Source: Sphaerulina vaccinii (Eukaryota > Ascomycota > Dothideomycetes > Mycosphaerellales > Mycosphaerellaceae). Taken from it: DNA of 64,000 bases. The translations under genes and the position numbers were made by a program. This document shows positions 50,665-62,791 of the stretch, one piece after another; positions within the stretch are counted from its first letter, which is position 1; each line of letters starts with the position of its first letter. The DNA lies in the NCBI GenBank assembly GCA_022570795.1, contig JAKUDP010000001.1, positions 1,488,001-1,552,000 of the forward strand. Reading direction: 5' to 3'. The notes beneath the pieces are model-generated. The model saw only the letters and a program-made list of their open reading frames with translations. It made no database searches and was not told the origin of the DNA.

Positions 50665-52812
50665 ATGGGTCAGTCTGCCCCTCCAGCCAGGATATTTTGA
50701 GAAACATGCCCCGCTATTCGTGCCGTCATTCTCGCTCTTCAGCTGAGAACACGATTCCGGTCTGGCGAAAGAGGCATTGGAAGACGAGAACTGACAGTTT
50801 GCATCAGGTCTCGCTAGCAAGCTTGCCGCTGCACAAGGCACAGCTGCAGCAGTATCGAACTTCTCTGGCCAAGGTGGTACACCAGGCGGCTACGTAAGAT
50901 CAATCTGCATGTGACGCGTTCGTAATAAAGCTTTGCTCATCAACGACACAGCCCGGACAACAGCAACAAGGTGGCGCACAGCAGCAGTACTCCGCCTACC
51001 GACCTGTAAGTCACTGATCTTTCTTTCCTTTGCTTTCCAAGACATCCCACTTCGACTTCGGCCAAACTCCTTCCACTTCATACCATCGATATGCCGCTCG
51101 CTTCACGACTCGCGGCCGGCGGTGCAGGATTGCAACCTGGCCAAGTGCCCTCTGCGCTGCAACCTGGAGGGTACCAGCAACCGCAGCAGCAACAGTATGG
51201 ACAGCAGCAACCCTATGGGCAACAACAACAATATGGGTCGCCAGCACCACCGCCAGGAGGACAGTACGCGCGACCACCACCTCCTCCGCCTGACAGGCCT
51301 GGACAAGCGAGTAGTCCCTATCCTGGCCAACCTGCACCCTATGGCCAACCGAGTCCTCAACCCTACCAACAACAGCCATATCAACAGCAGCAATACGGCG
51401 GCTACGTTCGTGATCACTTCGATGTTTCATGGTTTGCTAGTCAAGAGTGCGCGCTAACATATGATTGAAGCAACAGGGCGGACCTCCTTCAGGACCTCCT
51501 CCACCACAACAGCAGGGCCAATACGGAGCTCCTCCTCCACAGGGCCAGTACGGCGCACCTCCGCCAGGCCAGCAGCAGCAATTTGGCGGACAGGCCACTT
51601 CTCAGGACATCGCAGGCTACCAGCGTGAGCTAGAGAAGGCCATTCAAGAGAAGCAATTGCACAGATTCTATGGACCAGGTACACCAGGCGCGCAGAGATT
51701 GCCTCAGATCGCTCAGCGTGCGGCACAGTGCGTTGACCGCCTCTGCCAGGCATGGCGCATTCAGAAAGAGATTGCGAACGACATTGTCCGACTCGCTCTC
51801 TACGATGTGGTCATCTACGTGGACGACTCTGGCTCGATGTCATTCGAGGAGAACGGCGAGCGTATCAAAGACTTGCAGCTTATTCTGCAGCGAGCCTGCT
51901 TTGCTGCTACACTATTCGACGACGACGGAGTCGATCTCCGCTTCATGAACGAGGACTTGCCATTGCAGCAAGTGTCGGGCATTCGAAGCGAACAGCAAGT
52001 TGAGCAGATCTTGAACACTAAGCGCTATAAGGGGTTGACGCCATTCGGAACCGAGCTGCGCAAGAAGGTCATCGACCCAATTCTCGTTCAGAAGTTAAAC
52101 AGCGGCCAGATGCAGAAGCCACTCTTGATCATCAGTATCACAGACGGTCAGCCAGCAGGCGAGAACCAGAATGCTCTGATAGAGACAGTGCAGTATGCGG
52201 TTCAGGCTGCTCAGCGATCACAGTACGGCACTGGTGCCGTTGCTTTCCAGTTTGCCCAGGTCGGCAACGATCAGAAGGCTACTGAATTCTTGGCCAAGCT
52301 CGATAACGACCCACAAGTTGGTAGAGAAGTGGACTGCACATCCAACTACGAGAACGAGTCTGCTGAAATGGCGCGCGCCGTTCCTCCAGTCGACTTGACG
52401 CCCGATCTCTGGATGATAAAGCTCATTCTTGGTGCGATCGATCCAAGTTACGATACGAAGGATGAGAAGACGCATATGGCACCAGGTGCAGGAGGCCCTC
52501 CAGGCCAGTACGGTCAGCAGCAAGGTTACGGCGCTCCACCGCCACAGCAGTATGGTCAGCAACAGGGCGGCTATGGTGCTCCTCCTCCACAACAGTATGG
52601 CCAGCAGCAGCAGGGCTATGGTGCTCCTCCACAACAGCAGTATGGCGCTCCACCTCCAGGCCAACAGCAGTATGGCCAACAGAGACCACCACAGCAGGGT
52701 GGCTACCCAGGACAGCAGCAATATGGAGCTCCGTGAGTTGTCTTGTCTTGTCCACATTGATGCTAAGCTCTTGCTAACATTTTGCAGACCTCCAGGACCG
52801 CCTCGATACTAG
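50665..52812 (+). CDS. VWA-domain protein with glutamine/proline/tyrosine-rich flanks
   Basis: Best model: exons 50665-50668, 50808-50893, 50952-51005, 51178-51405, 51471-52732 and 52788-52812, giving 552 residues. It opens MGLASKLAAAQGTAAAVSN, then low-complexity Gln/Pro/Tyr/Gly repeats. The von Willebrand A domain spans about 180-380, with metal site DDSGSMSF and SITDGQPAG. A C-terminal tail repeats QQYG and GYGAPPP units and ends PPGPPRY. The start of the fourth exon is uncertain. The sequence just before 51178 is open and coding-like (GLQPGQVPSALQPGGY), but no acceptor there matches the phase of the strong GTAAGT donor at 51006. The VWA domain suggests protein-protein interaction. The exact role is unknown. 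Confidence 0.78.
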
Positions 52813-52994
52813 ACGTTTTGAGCTAACGGCCGACTCATGATCATACGAACACGCTTCTTCGACATCTTATATCAGCAACCCCTCGAAGGGATGAGTTGAC
52901 GGAGCGTACGACCTAGCAGGCAGTCCTGAGAAACATAGCATAAGCAGAAGCAAGCAAGGGAATGAAAAGTCACATCTTATATCCCCATCTGTGA

Positions 52995-53728
52995 CTATGA
53001 CTGCGGTTCCCTCATCATACAGTACAGTGTAATCGCGTCTCCCTCGTCATCACATATCATCTCCTTTGCCAGCTTAAAGCCCATCCGTTCGTAGATGGCC
53101 ATATTTGGTTCGGCTCGACTTGATTCGAGATAGCATTTTCTCCCTTCCAGATCAGCTTGATCTGCAACGTGTTTGAACAACGACTTGCCGATGCCTTTGC
53201 CTTGAGCTGAAGGTAGGACGGTGACTATATTGCAGAAATAGTAGCCTTTAGGATCTTTCCAGAGTGCTTCTTGGGCTGTGGCTTGGGAGGCTTTCCAGAT
53301 GTAATAACGTTTTGTAATTAGACCGCCGCGGCCGAGTGTTAGATTCATCTGCATATGGACTTAGCTATACGAACATTAGAGTGAGTTGAGAGTACGAGGT
53401 TCACCTTCACCTGCTCCCACCATAACCACCAGTCTCCAAAGTAACTACTCCAAGACTGTGCTTCGTCGGCCTTCGAAGGCGGAAGCCAACATGCTACTCC
53501 TAGGACTTCGTCTGGCTTGGAAGAGGTAGGGTCTTTCGCTACATGGAAGAGTGCATGTTTCATTCCCCATCTACAGCGGATGGAGAGACTGTGGGTATTT
53601 CTTGCTAGGGAGAAATTCTTCTTATCGAAGACCCAGTTGTTGTATGGGTCGTCTTCGAAGGCTACTTGTATGCAGTGGACTGCAGAGGGAATATCTCCTT
53701 CTTGTAGTGGGGAGATCTGGATAGGCAT
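52995..53728 (-). CDS. GNAT-family N-acetyltransferase
   Basis: Two exons, 53405-53728 and 52995-53348, give 225 residues. The fold starts IQISPLQEGDIPSAVHCIQVAFEDDP and continues to EVLGVACWLPP. After the intron come YYFCNIVTVLPSAQGKGIGKSLFKHV, with the acetyl-CoA loop Q-G-K-G-I-G, and YLESSRAEPNMAIYERMGF. The architecture is that of the common fungal single-domain GNATs, whose substrates are unknown. The donor could be at 53404 (GTGAAC) or six bases earlier (GTGAAG). The first keeps QVKMNL, which fits the family better. Both are weak donors. Confidence 0.82.
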
Positions 53729-53932
53729 TTTTATTGTCGAGGGTAGATTGCTGTATGTTGCTAAAGTGAGAAGAGATGTTGTTGTCGCAGAAAGAGAGAC
53801 GTGGGGCTGAGCACATGGGCAGCAGGTGGCCCTAGCGCACTAGCGTATGGTTAACTTTATGCATGTGAAGGACCAGATCAATCATCAGACAGACCATCTC
53901 GAGATGACTCCTCCGACCATGACCATCACCAC

Positions 53933-55467
53933 ATGAAAGCATCTATCGCACTATTCCGCCCTTCCCAGCGAGTGCTCGAGTATCTCATCAAGAAAGGCCG
54001 CATCCCGTCTGCGAGTATGGCCGTCGTGGCAGTGGAAGAAGCGCGCGAAGAGCCAGAAATTCTCGAGCCTCCGCCCAAAGTCGCCGTGACTCCTTGCGAT
54101 CCATGGCCGCGCCCATACTACCTCGAAGACAACCTTCGCAGAGTCGCGCCGTATCACTTCACCTACAACACCTACTGTAAAGAGCGATGGCGAGGGAGAG
54201 GACTCCTGGAAATCTTCACAGACGAATTCCGTGACAGACCTGTCGAATACTATGTACGTTTTGTGTAGGACAAACTGCGCGCAAGAGAAGGACGTAGTTC
54301 TGACAACATTTGTGAGTACAGAGAAGTGCCATCGAGGCCGGCGCAGTACAGATCAACGGTAAGACTGTGCCGTCTATCGAGACAACCGTCAAGAATGGCG
54401 ATGTGATAAGCCATACTATGCACAGACATGAGCCACCAGTCACTGCGCAGAACGTAGGTATAGTCCACGAAGATGAAGATATGATCATCATCAACAAGCC
54501 AGCTGGCGTACCTGTTCACCCAGCAGGTCGATATAACTATAACTCGGTTATTGAGATTATGCGCTCTGAGAGAGGCCATGGTTTTGATCCTCTTCCTTGT
54601 AACAGGTTGGACAGACTAACAAGTGGAGTCATGTTCATTGGTAAAAACAAGGCTGGTGCGGCAAGAATTACAGAACAACTCATGGGAAGGACTATCAAGA
54701 AGGAATACGTTGCGAGAGTCAAAGGGAAGTTCCCAGAAGGCGATGTGGTGTGCGAACAACCCATCTTGCAGATCTCACCTAAGCTGGGCCTGAACAGAGT
54801 CCGCGCAAATGGAAAGGAAGCGAGGACGGTCTTCAAGAGGCTGGCATACTATCCTCCACGAGAAGAGGGCGCTTTGGACGTGAACGGGAACGTAAAGGAG
54901 GGGTATAGCATTGTGCGAGCGAGACCTTTGACTGGAAGAACACATCAATTGCGAGTTCATCTCCAGTTTCTTGGACATCCTATCACGAACGACCCTATCT
55001 ACAGCAACCAGCGCGTCTTTGGCCAGAATCTAGGAAAAGGTGCTGGCTCTGGAGATGATGATGAGGATGTCATTACAAGACTATCGAAAATGGGGAAATC
55101 TGAAGTAGCAGAAGCAGTGGCTTACCACGATGAAATGGTGGACGACTACAACAAGAAGAAAGCCGAGAAGATGACAGGAGAATTATGTGACGTCTGTCAG
55201 ACTCCACTTTACAGCGATCCTGGAGCTCACGAGTTGGGCATATATCTTCATGCGAGAAAGTACAACTGCGCAGAGGGGAGATGGAGTTATGAGACGGAGC
55301 TGCCTGAATGGGCTTTGCCGCCTCCTGGATATGAAGGACCGAAAGAGGCTACGGAGGATAGTGATCCGCTGGCTGTGGATGTGGAAAAGCTGAACTTGGG
55401 CGCTGTTAGGGAGGAGGCAGGAACGAAGACGAGTGAGGAGGCGGAAAAGAAGGAAGCGTCGCCTTGA
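53933..55467 (+). CDS. RluA-family tRNA pseudouridine synthase, PUS8/PUS9-like
   Basis: Two exons, 53933-54253 and 54322-55467, join in phase 0 to 488 residues. The product isomerises uridine in RNA. It matches the fungal PUS8/PUS9 group acting on position 32 of tRNAs. Features: an N-terminal segment with YHFTYNTYCKERWRGRGLLEIFTDEFRDRP, an S4-like RSAIEAGAVQINGKTV, the KPAGVPVHPAGRYN motif, and the catalytic loop CNRLDRLTSG with Asp204. Then come ARPLTGRTHQLRVHLQFLGHPITNDP and a C-terminal CDVCQTPLY...IYLHARKYNC block. No deaminase domain as in yeast Rib2 is present. Residues 1-40 could be a mitochondrial presequence, so the compartment is open. Confidence 0.9.
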
Positions 55468-56661
55468 GCCTCTGGCAGCGCCTTGATCTATGCTATGGCG
55501 CTACCAGATTTCCAGCATAATGGCTAGTCAGCCATCTGACTGCTGTCAACAGCCTGGCCCGCCTGAATCATCTCTCCGAGCCAACAAAGCATTCACATGT
55601 GCCAGGCACAGCGCAAAGCGGCGACTTGAGATACTCGAGCCATGAGCTGCGAAGCGTGCATCACCAGCATCACCGTCGCAATGCTTGCATGATGACCGTC
55701 GACCACAAGTTCGCTACTTGCACTTGCATGCTTCGCGATACTGGGCCTATAGAGGCTGACTCAGGCGAGCATGCCATCAAGGTGTGAGTCTTGAGCTTCA
55801 GGTACAAATTCTTGCCTACTGTCTCTTTCTCTCATTCTCCGCCTCTTTCATCACGCCGGCTATACACGCCTGCTGCTCAGCATAATCTCCGGTGCTGCCC
55901 ACGATACTTCTGGGTTGACTGCTTCATATGCTATGGAAATTGGCCGATGTCGGCGCAATTTGCCAGGGACCAGCTCAACCTCTTCTCGTTCGCAGTCCGC
56001 AGAAAGACTCTACAACATCCTCATCACGCCAGAAACAGACAGAGCCTACTATGTTCATCAGAATAAATCACGATGCGACATCAGACATCACACAAGAAAT
56101 GCCCCGCACTCGAGATGCGGTCGCACGAGGAGCTTGAACAGAACAAGCCAAAGCATTCCTTTTTCGAGCTAGAACAGCTTCTGCTTATGGTATAGCCAAT
56201 TGCATTACCCATCGACGGCTCCGAATCCTGATACAGCTGCAAATGGCTTGACACAACACATTGCAGGAAGACCATTGGTCTACAGCTTTATGCCCGCCGA
56301 TCACTCAGCGTAGTGCATGATGACTGGCGTACACAGCCTTGGATGGCGCTCTTCATGCTCTGCGAAAGTTGAGGGCAGCGGAGCTATAGCATGTCCGTCA
56401 TGTCCGGGCTGTATGGCCAGAGAAAGGGCTATATGAACGAGACGATAGGCCTTGCTTGTTCTAACCTGGCAGTAAGATCAGCTCGTGCATCGCGGCTTCT
56501 ACTATCATTCTAATTGCGCACTTTGGGTACTTTCACAATCACAGGCTATTACTTGTATCAGAGAGCATTGCAGCTTGATCAGGAGCTTCGCAACACTCTT
56601 CCACGCCACCTCGCCCTCGTACAACAAACCAACCTTGAAAGCGAGCTTCACTCCAGCAAGA
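55468..56661. other. Long intergenic region, no gene supported
   Basis: About 1.2 kb between two plus-strand genes. Frames without ATG run up to the dehydrogenase start, and short ones elsewhere lack motifs. The part before 56662 is C/A-rich and looks like a leader. Confidence 0.4.
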
Positions 56662-57687
56662 ATGGCCTCCTCACTACCCAAAACCTACAAAGCCGCCGTG
56701 CTCAACGGCCAAGATCACCCACTCGTCATTAAAGAACTTCCAATGCCCGAAGTAAAGGCCGGTGAAATCCTCCTTAAAGTCCACGCCTGTGGAGTCTGCC
56801 ACTCTGACCACCACGTCCGCCATGGTGACTTCGGTCCACCAGGAATCGAGGTCCTTGGACACGAGTTCGTTGGCACAGTCGTCGCGGTTCCAGAATCGGA
56901 GAAGAAATGGAAGGTAGGAGATCGTGTAGGTGGGGCCTGGCATGGAGGTCACGATGGAGTCTGCAGACAGTGCAGCAGAGGACAATTTCAAATGTGTGAC
57001 AACAAGACTGTCAACGGCGTCTTTCGAAATGGTGGATACGGAGAGTATGCAACTCTTCGCTCAGAAGCTGCTGTCAGGATTCCTGAGGACCTCGACCCAG
57101 CCGAAGTGGCACCACTCCTTTGCGCTGGTGTTACTGTCTTCAATGGCATTCGTCGTCTCAACGTTACAAGCGGTGAAGTCGTAGCAATCCAAGGTCTGGG
57201 AGGTCTGGGACACTTGGCAATCCAGTATGCACGCAAGATGGGCTACCGAACCGTCGCTCTTTCCCGAGGACCCGAAAAGAAGGACTTCGCACTCAAGCTC
57301 GGCGCGAACGACTACATTGACACCAAAGCCGAAGATGTTGGCAAAGCACTTCAAGCTCTTGGTGGCGCCGCTCTCGTAGTCATCACGGCTCCAAACCCAG
57401 AGGTCATCTCTCCTCTTCTTGGAGGTCTGCAACCAGGAGGCAAGCTTTTGATCCATGTGGCCGTTGGTCCTGTGCCAATCGATACTGTGCCGCTGGTGCT
57501 CAATGCACTTTCAGTTCACGGTTGGCCAAGTGGGCACGCATTGGATAGTGAGGAGGCAATCTCGTTCGCGCAGACACATGATGTTAAATGTATGATTGAG
57601 AAGTTCCCATTGGAGAAGGCTAATGAGGCCATGGAGCATATGATGAGTGGGAACGTCAGGTTCAGAGCTGTTTTGACCATGGATTAG
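56662..57687 (+). CDS. Zinc-dependent alcohol dehydrogenase (MDR family)
   Basis: One exon of 341 residues starts MASSLPKTYKAAVL, the usual length for fungal cytosolic alcohol dehydrogenases. The catalytic zinc site has Cys46 (CGVCHSDHH) and His67 (LGHEFVG). The NAD(P) loop is VAIQGLGGLGHLAIQYA. The structural-zinc lobe keeps only three of the four usual cysteines (GVCRQCSRGQFQMC), so its second zinc may be absent. The frame stays open upstream of this ATG (a Ser/Arg-rich stretch, LIRSFATLFHATS) without another Met, so I use the ATG at 56662. Substrate could be a primary alcohol or aldehyde. Confidence 0.9.
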   Translation: MASSLPKTYKAAVLNGQDHPLVIKELPMPEVKAGEILLKVHACGVCHSDHHVRHGDFGPPGIEVLGHEFVGTVVAVPESEKKWKVGDRVGGAWHGGHDGVCRQCSRGQFQMCDNKTVNGVFRNGGYGEYATLRSEAAVRIPEDLDPAEVAPLLCAGVTVFNGIRRLNVTSGEVVAIQGLGGLGHLAIQYARKMGYRTVALSRGPEKKDFALKLGANDYIDTKAEDVGKALQALGGAALVVITAPNPEVISPLLGGLQPGGKLLIHVAVGPVPIDTVPLVLNALSVHGWPSGHALDSEEAISFAQTHDVKCMIEKFPLEKANEAMEHMMSGNVRFRAVLTMD

Positions 57688-58031
57688 ATCCCTCTCTGTA
57701 TGGCAGACAACCAAAGTGTTTAACGTCTGAATGTGGCTTTTGCTGCCTCCAATGCCTTCTCCAACATCTTGGCGAAACCTAGGTGAAAACAATCCTTGTC
57801 TCAGCCAACCTTCTTGTGCATGTTAGGAACAGCATTCTACTGCGAAGCGCTCACTCTTGGCTTCGAGCATCGTAGCCATCCTTCGGCTCTCGCCCAAACG
57901 GAAGCGAGTACATCTTTGAGCTTCACGGCTGCAGTGAGGGGTTGCCACGGCATTGGATCTGCAACCTAGACACCGCCTGCTCTGAACCAGGTCCATCAGT
58001 ATCACGACTCCCATACGATAACATAATTAAG
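57688..58031. other. Intergenic, nothing recognised
   Basis: About 340 bp between two plus-strand genes, presumably terminator and promoter. Nothing recognisable. Confidence 0.4.
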
Positions 58032-58416
58032 ATGGCAACCGAACTAGAGAACAAGAAGCAATACGACGAGCTCATCGCCTCGACTCCTACAGTGATCGTT
58101 CTGGCACATGCCAACCATTCTGCTAATAGCAGAACTTTCAAGTCTCACTTCAACTCTGTTGCTCAAGAGAAGGGTGCCGATGGGAAGTTGACGTTCGCAT
58201 GGTTCGATGGCTTTGATGCGGACGATATCAATGCGGAGTTGACTGTAAGTTTCCAAAGCTCAAAGGACGGGCTCTTGGTGTAGCTATGCTTACTGTCAAT
58301 AGGTACGCACGTATCCAGCATACTTTATCTTTCAAGATGGGAAGAGAACGAAGAGTGTACTTTCTTCTCTTGCGAATGCGAAGCAAATGGAAGCAGACTT
58401 GGGGGAGCTGGCATGA
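58032..58416 (+). CDS. Thioredoxin-fold protein without the redox CxxC
   Basis: Two exons, 58032-58244 and 58303-58416 (GTAAGT donor, AATAG acceptor), encode 108 residues, the size of a thioredoxin. The order helix-strand-helix-strand fits: ELENKKQYDELIAS, TVIVLAHA, FKSHFNSVAQE, LTFAWFDGFDADDINAEL, then a cis-proline-like TYPAYFIFQDGKRTKSV. Where thioredoxin has WCGPC this protein has NHSANS, and there is no cysteine anywhere in it. It cannot act as a classic dithiol oxidoreductase and may be a structural or binding member of the fold. Confidence 0.78.
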
Positions 58417-58659
58417 GGGTGAAGCTTGAGCGAGTTGGCTCATAGTCTTGATTTCGAGATCATATCGAGCTACAGCTGATTCATCATCTGCACGATGTGA
58501 ACTAGACTCCGCAGGACTCTGCATCCTATCACAAAGTAAGAAAAGGCTAGTCATAAGCCAGGGGTATCATAATGTCGTCCTCTTCTACAAGTCGCTAATG
58601 TTTCGTCAATGCGCCTCTTCCCAATGTAAGTCTCTGAACGATGCCAGTAACTCGTAATG

Positions 58660-60336
58660 TTACCTATGCATCTCAATGAAGCTCGCCACAGTCGTGGGCG
58701 TCTGTATATACGTCTCTCTCGAAGAGACAGATGTTGAAGGTCGATTGTTTTTCGGCACGTAGCCATAGCTCTCGGCAAAGGTATCGCGAGGCGTGTAGCT
58801 CTTACTTCGGTATGCTGGTACTTCTTCCATCATCTTGTCAACTTGCTCTAGTGTCAAGCCTCTCGTCTCGGGCACGAAGAGGTAAGCGAACACGGCACAG
58901 AAGGCACATGTGGAGCCCCAGACGAAGAAGACTTTGACTCCCAAGTTGCCTTTGTCGTGATCGACCATGAAAGGTATGATGATGCCGATGATCGCGTTCC
59001 AGAACCAGTTGCTGGCGGTAGAGAGAGCCACCCCTTTCGATCGTATAGGTAGCTGGAAGATCTCGCCTATCACTACCCAGGCGCAGGGTCCCCATGTTGA
59101 GGCAAAGCAGGCGACATATATGCAGACGAATGTGATCAGGCAATAGTTGGCTGCTGCCGAGTGTGGTGCCGCTGTTCCCACAATAGCGATGAGGAATTCG
59201 CACACGCACATCGCGCTCGCACCCCAGATGAGTAGTGAGCGTCGTCCAAACCTCTCAATAGCCCAGAACGAGATGGGTGTGCTGGCCACGTTGACCACAG
59301 TTGTGATCATGGAGATCAGGAAGGCATTCTCCAGGTGCACAGACTGGAAGAAGGTAACGTTGTAGTAGAATATGAAGTTAATGCCTGTCCATTGTTGCAT
59401 CATCTGGAGAGCGGTACCGATGAAGAGCTTTCGTATGTTGGAGTTCGAGTTCATGATGCCGCCGCGGAAGACTCCAAGCCAGGATACCTCACCGACTTGT
59501 TGCTCATACTGATAGTTGGCTACGATCTCGGCGAGTTCGTCCTCGATATATGGAGAAGACGCAGGCTGACCTCTGACACGGGCGAGGGACTTGGATGCTT
59601 TGTCGTATCGTCCTTTCTTTACGTAGTATCGCGGAGACTCTGGTAGTAAAGTCAGGCCGATTGACAAGATCAGGGCCCATAGAAACTGTATGCCGATAGG
59701 TATTCGATATGCCGCCGAACTGTCATAACCTCGTGTTGCGTAGCCAACACAACTTGCCAGCATCAAGCCTATCGTGATTGCGAATTGGTATGCTGAGACA
59801 ATGGCACCTCTCACTTTCCTGGGCGCCACTTCCGACATGTATAAAATGTTGACAGCGGAAACACATCCGACTCCAAGCCCACTCATGAATCGTCCAGTGC
59901 ATAGCCCAGCAACGTGATTTGCAGCCGCTTGGACAATCACTCCCGCCATGAATACACCGCATCCAGGTCCGATCAAGGTAGGTCTCCGACCTATCAGATC
60001 TGCTAACCAGCCTGATATGAGTGCTCCACAGAAAGTGCCAAGCGACAGGATGGAGACAATCAACGACTTCTCCCATGTTTCGTATGCATAGCCAGAAGGA
60101 TCGATTGTCGAAGGGTGCCCGTAGTCACGTTTGAAGCTGTCCATGCCCAGCACACCCGAGATGTAGCCAGAATCGTAGCCAAAAAGGACTCCAGCGAATG
60201 CTGCGAAGGCGCACATCGCATATGCTTTCGCAGTGACTGGTGCCTCAATACGCTGGAGTGAAGTCGATACAACAGGTATAACAGGTGCCATCTTGCTGAG
60301 GTCGATCGGGTATCGCCCGATGCTGAAGTCGGCCAT
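58660..60336 (-). CDS. MFS sugar transporter, high-affinity glucose-transporter type
   Basis: One exon of 558 residues with twelve membrane helices. Sugar-porter signatures: GYDSGYISGVLGM in helix 1, GWLADLIGRRPTLI, RFMSGLGVGCVSAVNILYMSEVAPRKVRGAIV, LPESPRYYVKKGRYDKA, then QQWTGINFIFYYNVTFF in helix 7, GPCAWVVIGEIFQLPIRSKGVAL and VPETRGLTLEQVDKMMEE. These are the motifs of the fungal hexose/high-affinity glucose transporters acting at the plasma membrane by proton symport or facilitated transport. The N-terminus has a cytosolic ~35 residues and a second Met at 16. Confidence 0.93.
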   Translation of the reverse strand: MADFSIGRYPIDLSKMAPVIPVVSTSLQRIEAPVTAKAYAMCAFAAFAGVLFGYDSGYISGVLGMDSFKRDYGHPSTIDPSGYAYETWEKSLIVSILSLGTFCGALISGWLADLIGRRPTLIGPGCGVFMAGVIVQAAANHVAGLCTGRFMSGLGVGCVSAVNILYMSEVAPRKVRGAIVSAYQFAITIGLMLASCVGYATRGYDSSAAYRIPIGIQFLWALILSIGLTLLPESPRYYVKKGRYDKASKSLARVRGQPASSPYIEDELAEIVANYQYEQQVGEVSWLGVFRGGIMNSNSNIRKLFIGTALQMMQQWTGINFIFYYNVTFFQSVHLENAFLISMITTVVNVASTPISFWAIERFGRRSLLIWGASAMCVCEFLIAIVGTAAPHSAAANYCLITFVCIYVACFASTWGPCAWVVIGEIFQLPIRSKGVALSTASNWFWNAIIGIIIPFMVDHDKGNLGVKVFFVWGSTCAFCAVFAYLFVPETRGLTLEQVDKMMEEVPAYRSKSYTPRDTFAESYGYVPKNNRPSTSVSSRETYIQTPTTVASFIEMHR

Positions 60337-62791
60337 TTTGTCTTGGAGTGTCGGCTGTATTCATTGCCCTCGAGGCGACCGTTGTGGCATATCGAACAAG
60401 GCTCAGATGACGAAAGGTCGAGGATAGACCATTGTGGTACAGGAAATCACTCCGATGCGGTGGATGGCGAGCAGCACAAAGAGGGCTTGGGGAGTACATA
60501 TCCTCGTCAAGCCTGCTTTGCGAGACTATCGAGGAAGATCCCTGCGGGTCTTGTGCTTGTACCTGCTTCGGCCACGGGATCCATGCATAAAGTCTTGTCG
60601 TTTAGCTTTCTCGAAACAACCACGAATCAAAAGCCATGTCTGCCACTTCTCACCTTGTCGGCTGCAAGACGGATGTGGAGATCAGTCATCCGGGAGTCCT
60701 CAAACGGAGATCTTGGCCGTGCGATACTTCGAGCGAAGCGATCTTCAAGGAAACGCTTTGTCCACTTTCGAGAGGAGGCGCTGAAGATTGCGGCTGGTGA
60801 GTCCGGAGTCGCTGACGTGTCGAGATATTCTTCGCTCTCTTTCGAGGCATTTCGATCCTGCTATCTGCCGTTGTGATAGTTCTCAGACAGGACAAGAGTA
60901 TCTGAGGTGCTCTATGATGCATTGCAGTTGATTTCTGGTCACTATCACGATGGAGAGTGTATTGACAATCTAGAAAGACTGCGCCGTTTGAGAGCGAATG
61001 CGTGATACCGACCTAGGGCATCTGCCGATCGATATTGAACGCACCTATTGGTCGGTAACCCCGAACCATTGCATGCAACGACCGGACTGGTACGCCGAAC
61101 GAGAGTACCAACAACAATGTGGACAGCCCTCAGATACCGAACCAGGTTTCTCACCTCATGAAGAGATCGTGATGAACTTCATGTCCTATCGTATCCGAGT
61201 TGTGCTTGTTGGAAGTAAAGCAGATTGTCGCGCGGTTAGCACATGGTTCCTGACGCAAGTATCCGCGCAGGATCGTGGCACTCGTGGCTGGCGGTACGGT
61301 CTGGACCGAGGCTTCATGAAAGAAGCATATCGCTGATATGATATAACGCCGTTGAAGCATGTTTCTGATTGTGGCTCAGTCGTGATGCTTTTCGATAGCA
61401 GGTGCTTCATGTATCATGGCACATATCGTCGTCCAGGAACAGGAGTTCATCATGATGCGCGTGCAAGTGATGTTGGAACTGCAGATGCTTTTCGTGACTC
61501 CTTCCATCGGAGATTTGCTGACACAACTTGGCTCTGTATGCCCACATCCAGGGAAGTGGCGGTAGTCACCTTGTCGGTCGCCTTCTGTGGCATTGATGTG
61601 GCGAACCAGTGCCTCACATCGATGAACTGAACGAATTCGAGAACGAAGATTACTGATGGAGGTCGTTAGGCCGGAAAAGAAGAGCACGATGTCCTGAAGC
61701 AAGATCGAATCTGCCGGCATTCATCCACAGCAAGGGATCCTTGGCTCTGACCACGCCTGATCGGACTTCACCTCAATTCGTCGCTACAACATCTTATCGA
61801 TCACGGCTGTACAACGTACCTTCGAGGTACGTACACGTGCTCGCTATCCGAGGCCTGCCTTCGAGCCATATGACCTACAAGAATCATCGCAAACTGGTCG
61901 TACCTTCTTGTTCTTCGCTGAGGAAATCCTCATGTCCGGACCGGATGAGATGCGAGTCAAGTCTCGACCGCATGCAGACACCTGAAGAGGATGATATGCA
62001 CGTGCTCTTCCACAGCATGCATAACACGAACGTCTAGATTGTTACAGCTATAAAGAAATGGAACATGTTCAGCAATACGAACCAAATCTACGATTGCATA
62101 CAACAAGAACCAATCGTCCAAGTTCACAACGAGGACACCAGAACTAAAAGCTGGACGTTCAGCTTCCGCGCCTCCTTCTCGAAGCACGCATCGAGTCGTG
62201 TTCCGGAAGCAGTCTTTATTTCACAGATGCACGACATGCTTGACTGCCGAAAATCGGAAGCTCATACTATAGCAATCTTCCGGCTTGAGCAGCCTCTACG
62301 AGATGCCAGCAGTACGACTTCTCTGACTAGTACAGCGCAGATATGCTCTGACTACTGGGCGGGACGAGTACTCGTCTACCGCATGTTCATGTAAATTCAC
62401 GAGCATGAAGCTTAGGGTTGCCCGAAATCCCTGGGACGACAATGAGGTGCGTAGGGCAACATACTGATCAAAAGGTCATACATCAATAGATTGGAAGAAC
62501 AGAGCCCAATTTCCCAGAACCCGGATCGGCGATACTGCAGAAGAAGTACCGACATACTGAATCTCGTATGGGCAACCACCCAACTTCACTTCGACTCTCA
62601 TGTTTGACATTCGCTTTGCGCGTTCAACTAGATCCCGTATATGCTGTACTGTCTCAACTCTCAGGGATCACTATGGAACAGGCAAAGACCTCGTCGTCAA
62701 TATATATCGCTACATCGTTGTGCTTGCGCAGTTCATTGAATGATTGTGTAATAAGCATCTCATGATTCTGGTTGGATATATCTATCTTCTC
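60337..62791. other. Largest gene-poor gap in the window
   Basis: About 2.45 kb between two minus-strand genes. The part near 60337 should be the transporter promoter. Several short frames occur on both strands (the longest 177 codons), but none shows domain motifs, a signal peptide or intron structure. I found neither the tRNA-like motif nor the ~100-bp repeat here. A small palindrome-rich word (ggtacgtacacgtg) is at about 61826. Confidence 0.4.

Noticed and set aside
60343..60876. Plus-strand frame of 177 codons upstream of the sugar transporter
   Set aside because: No recognisable domain, poor codon pattern, and it starts within the transporter's likely leader on the opposite strand.
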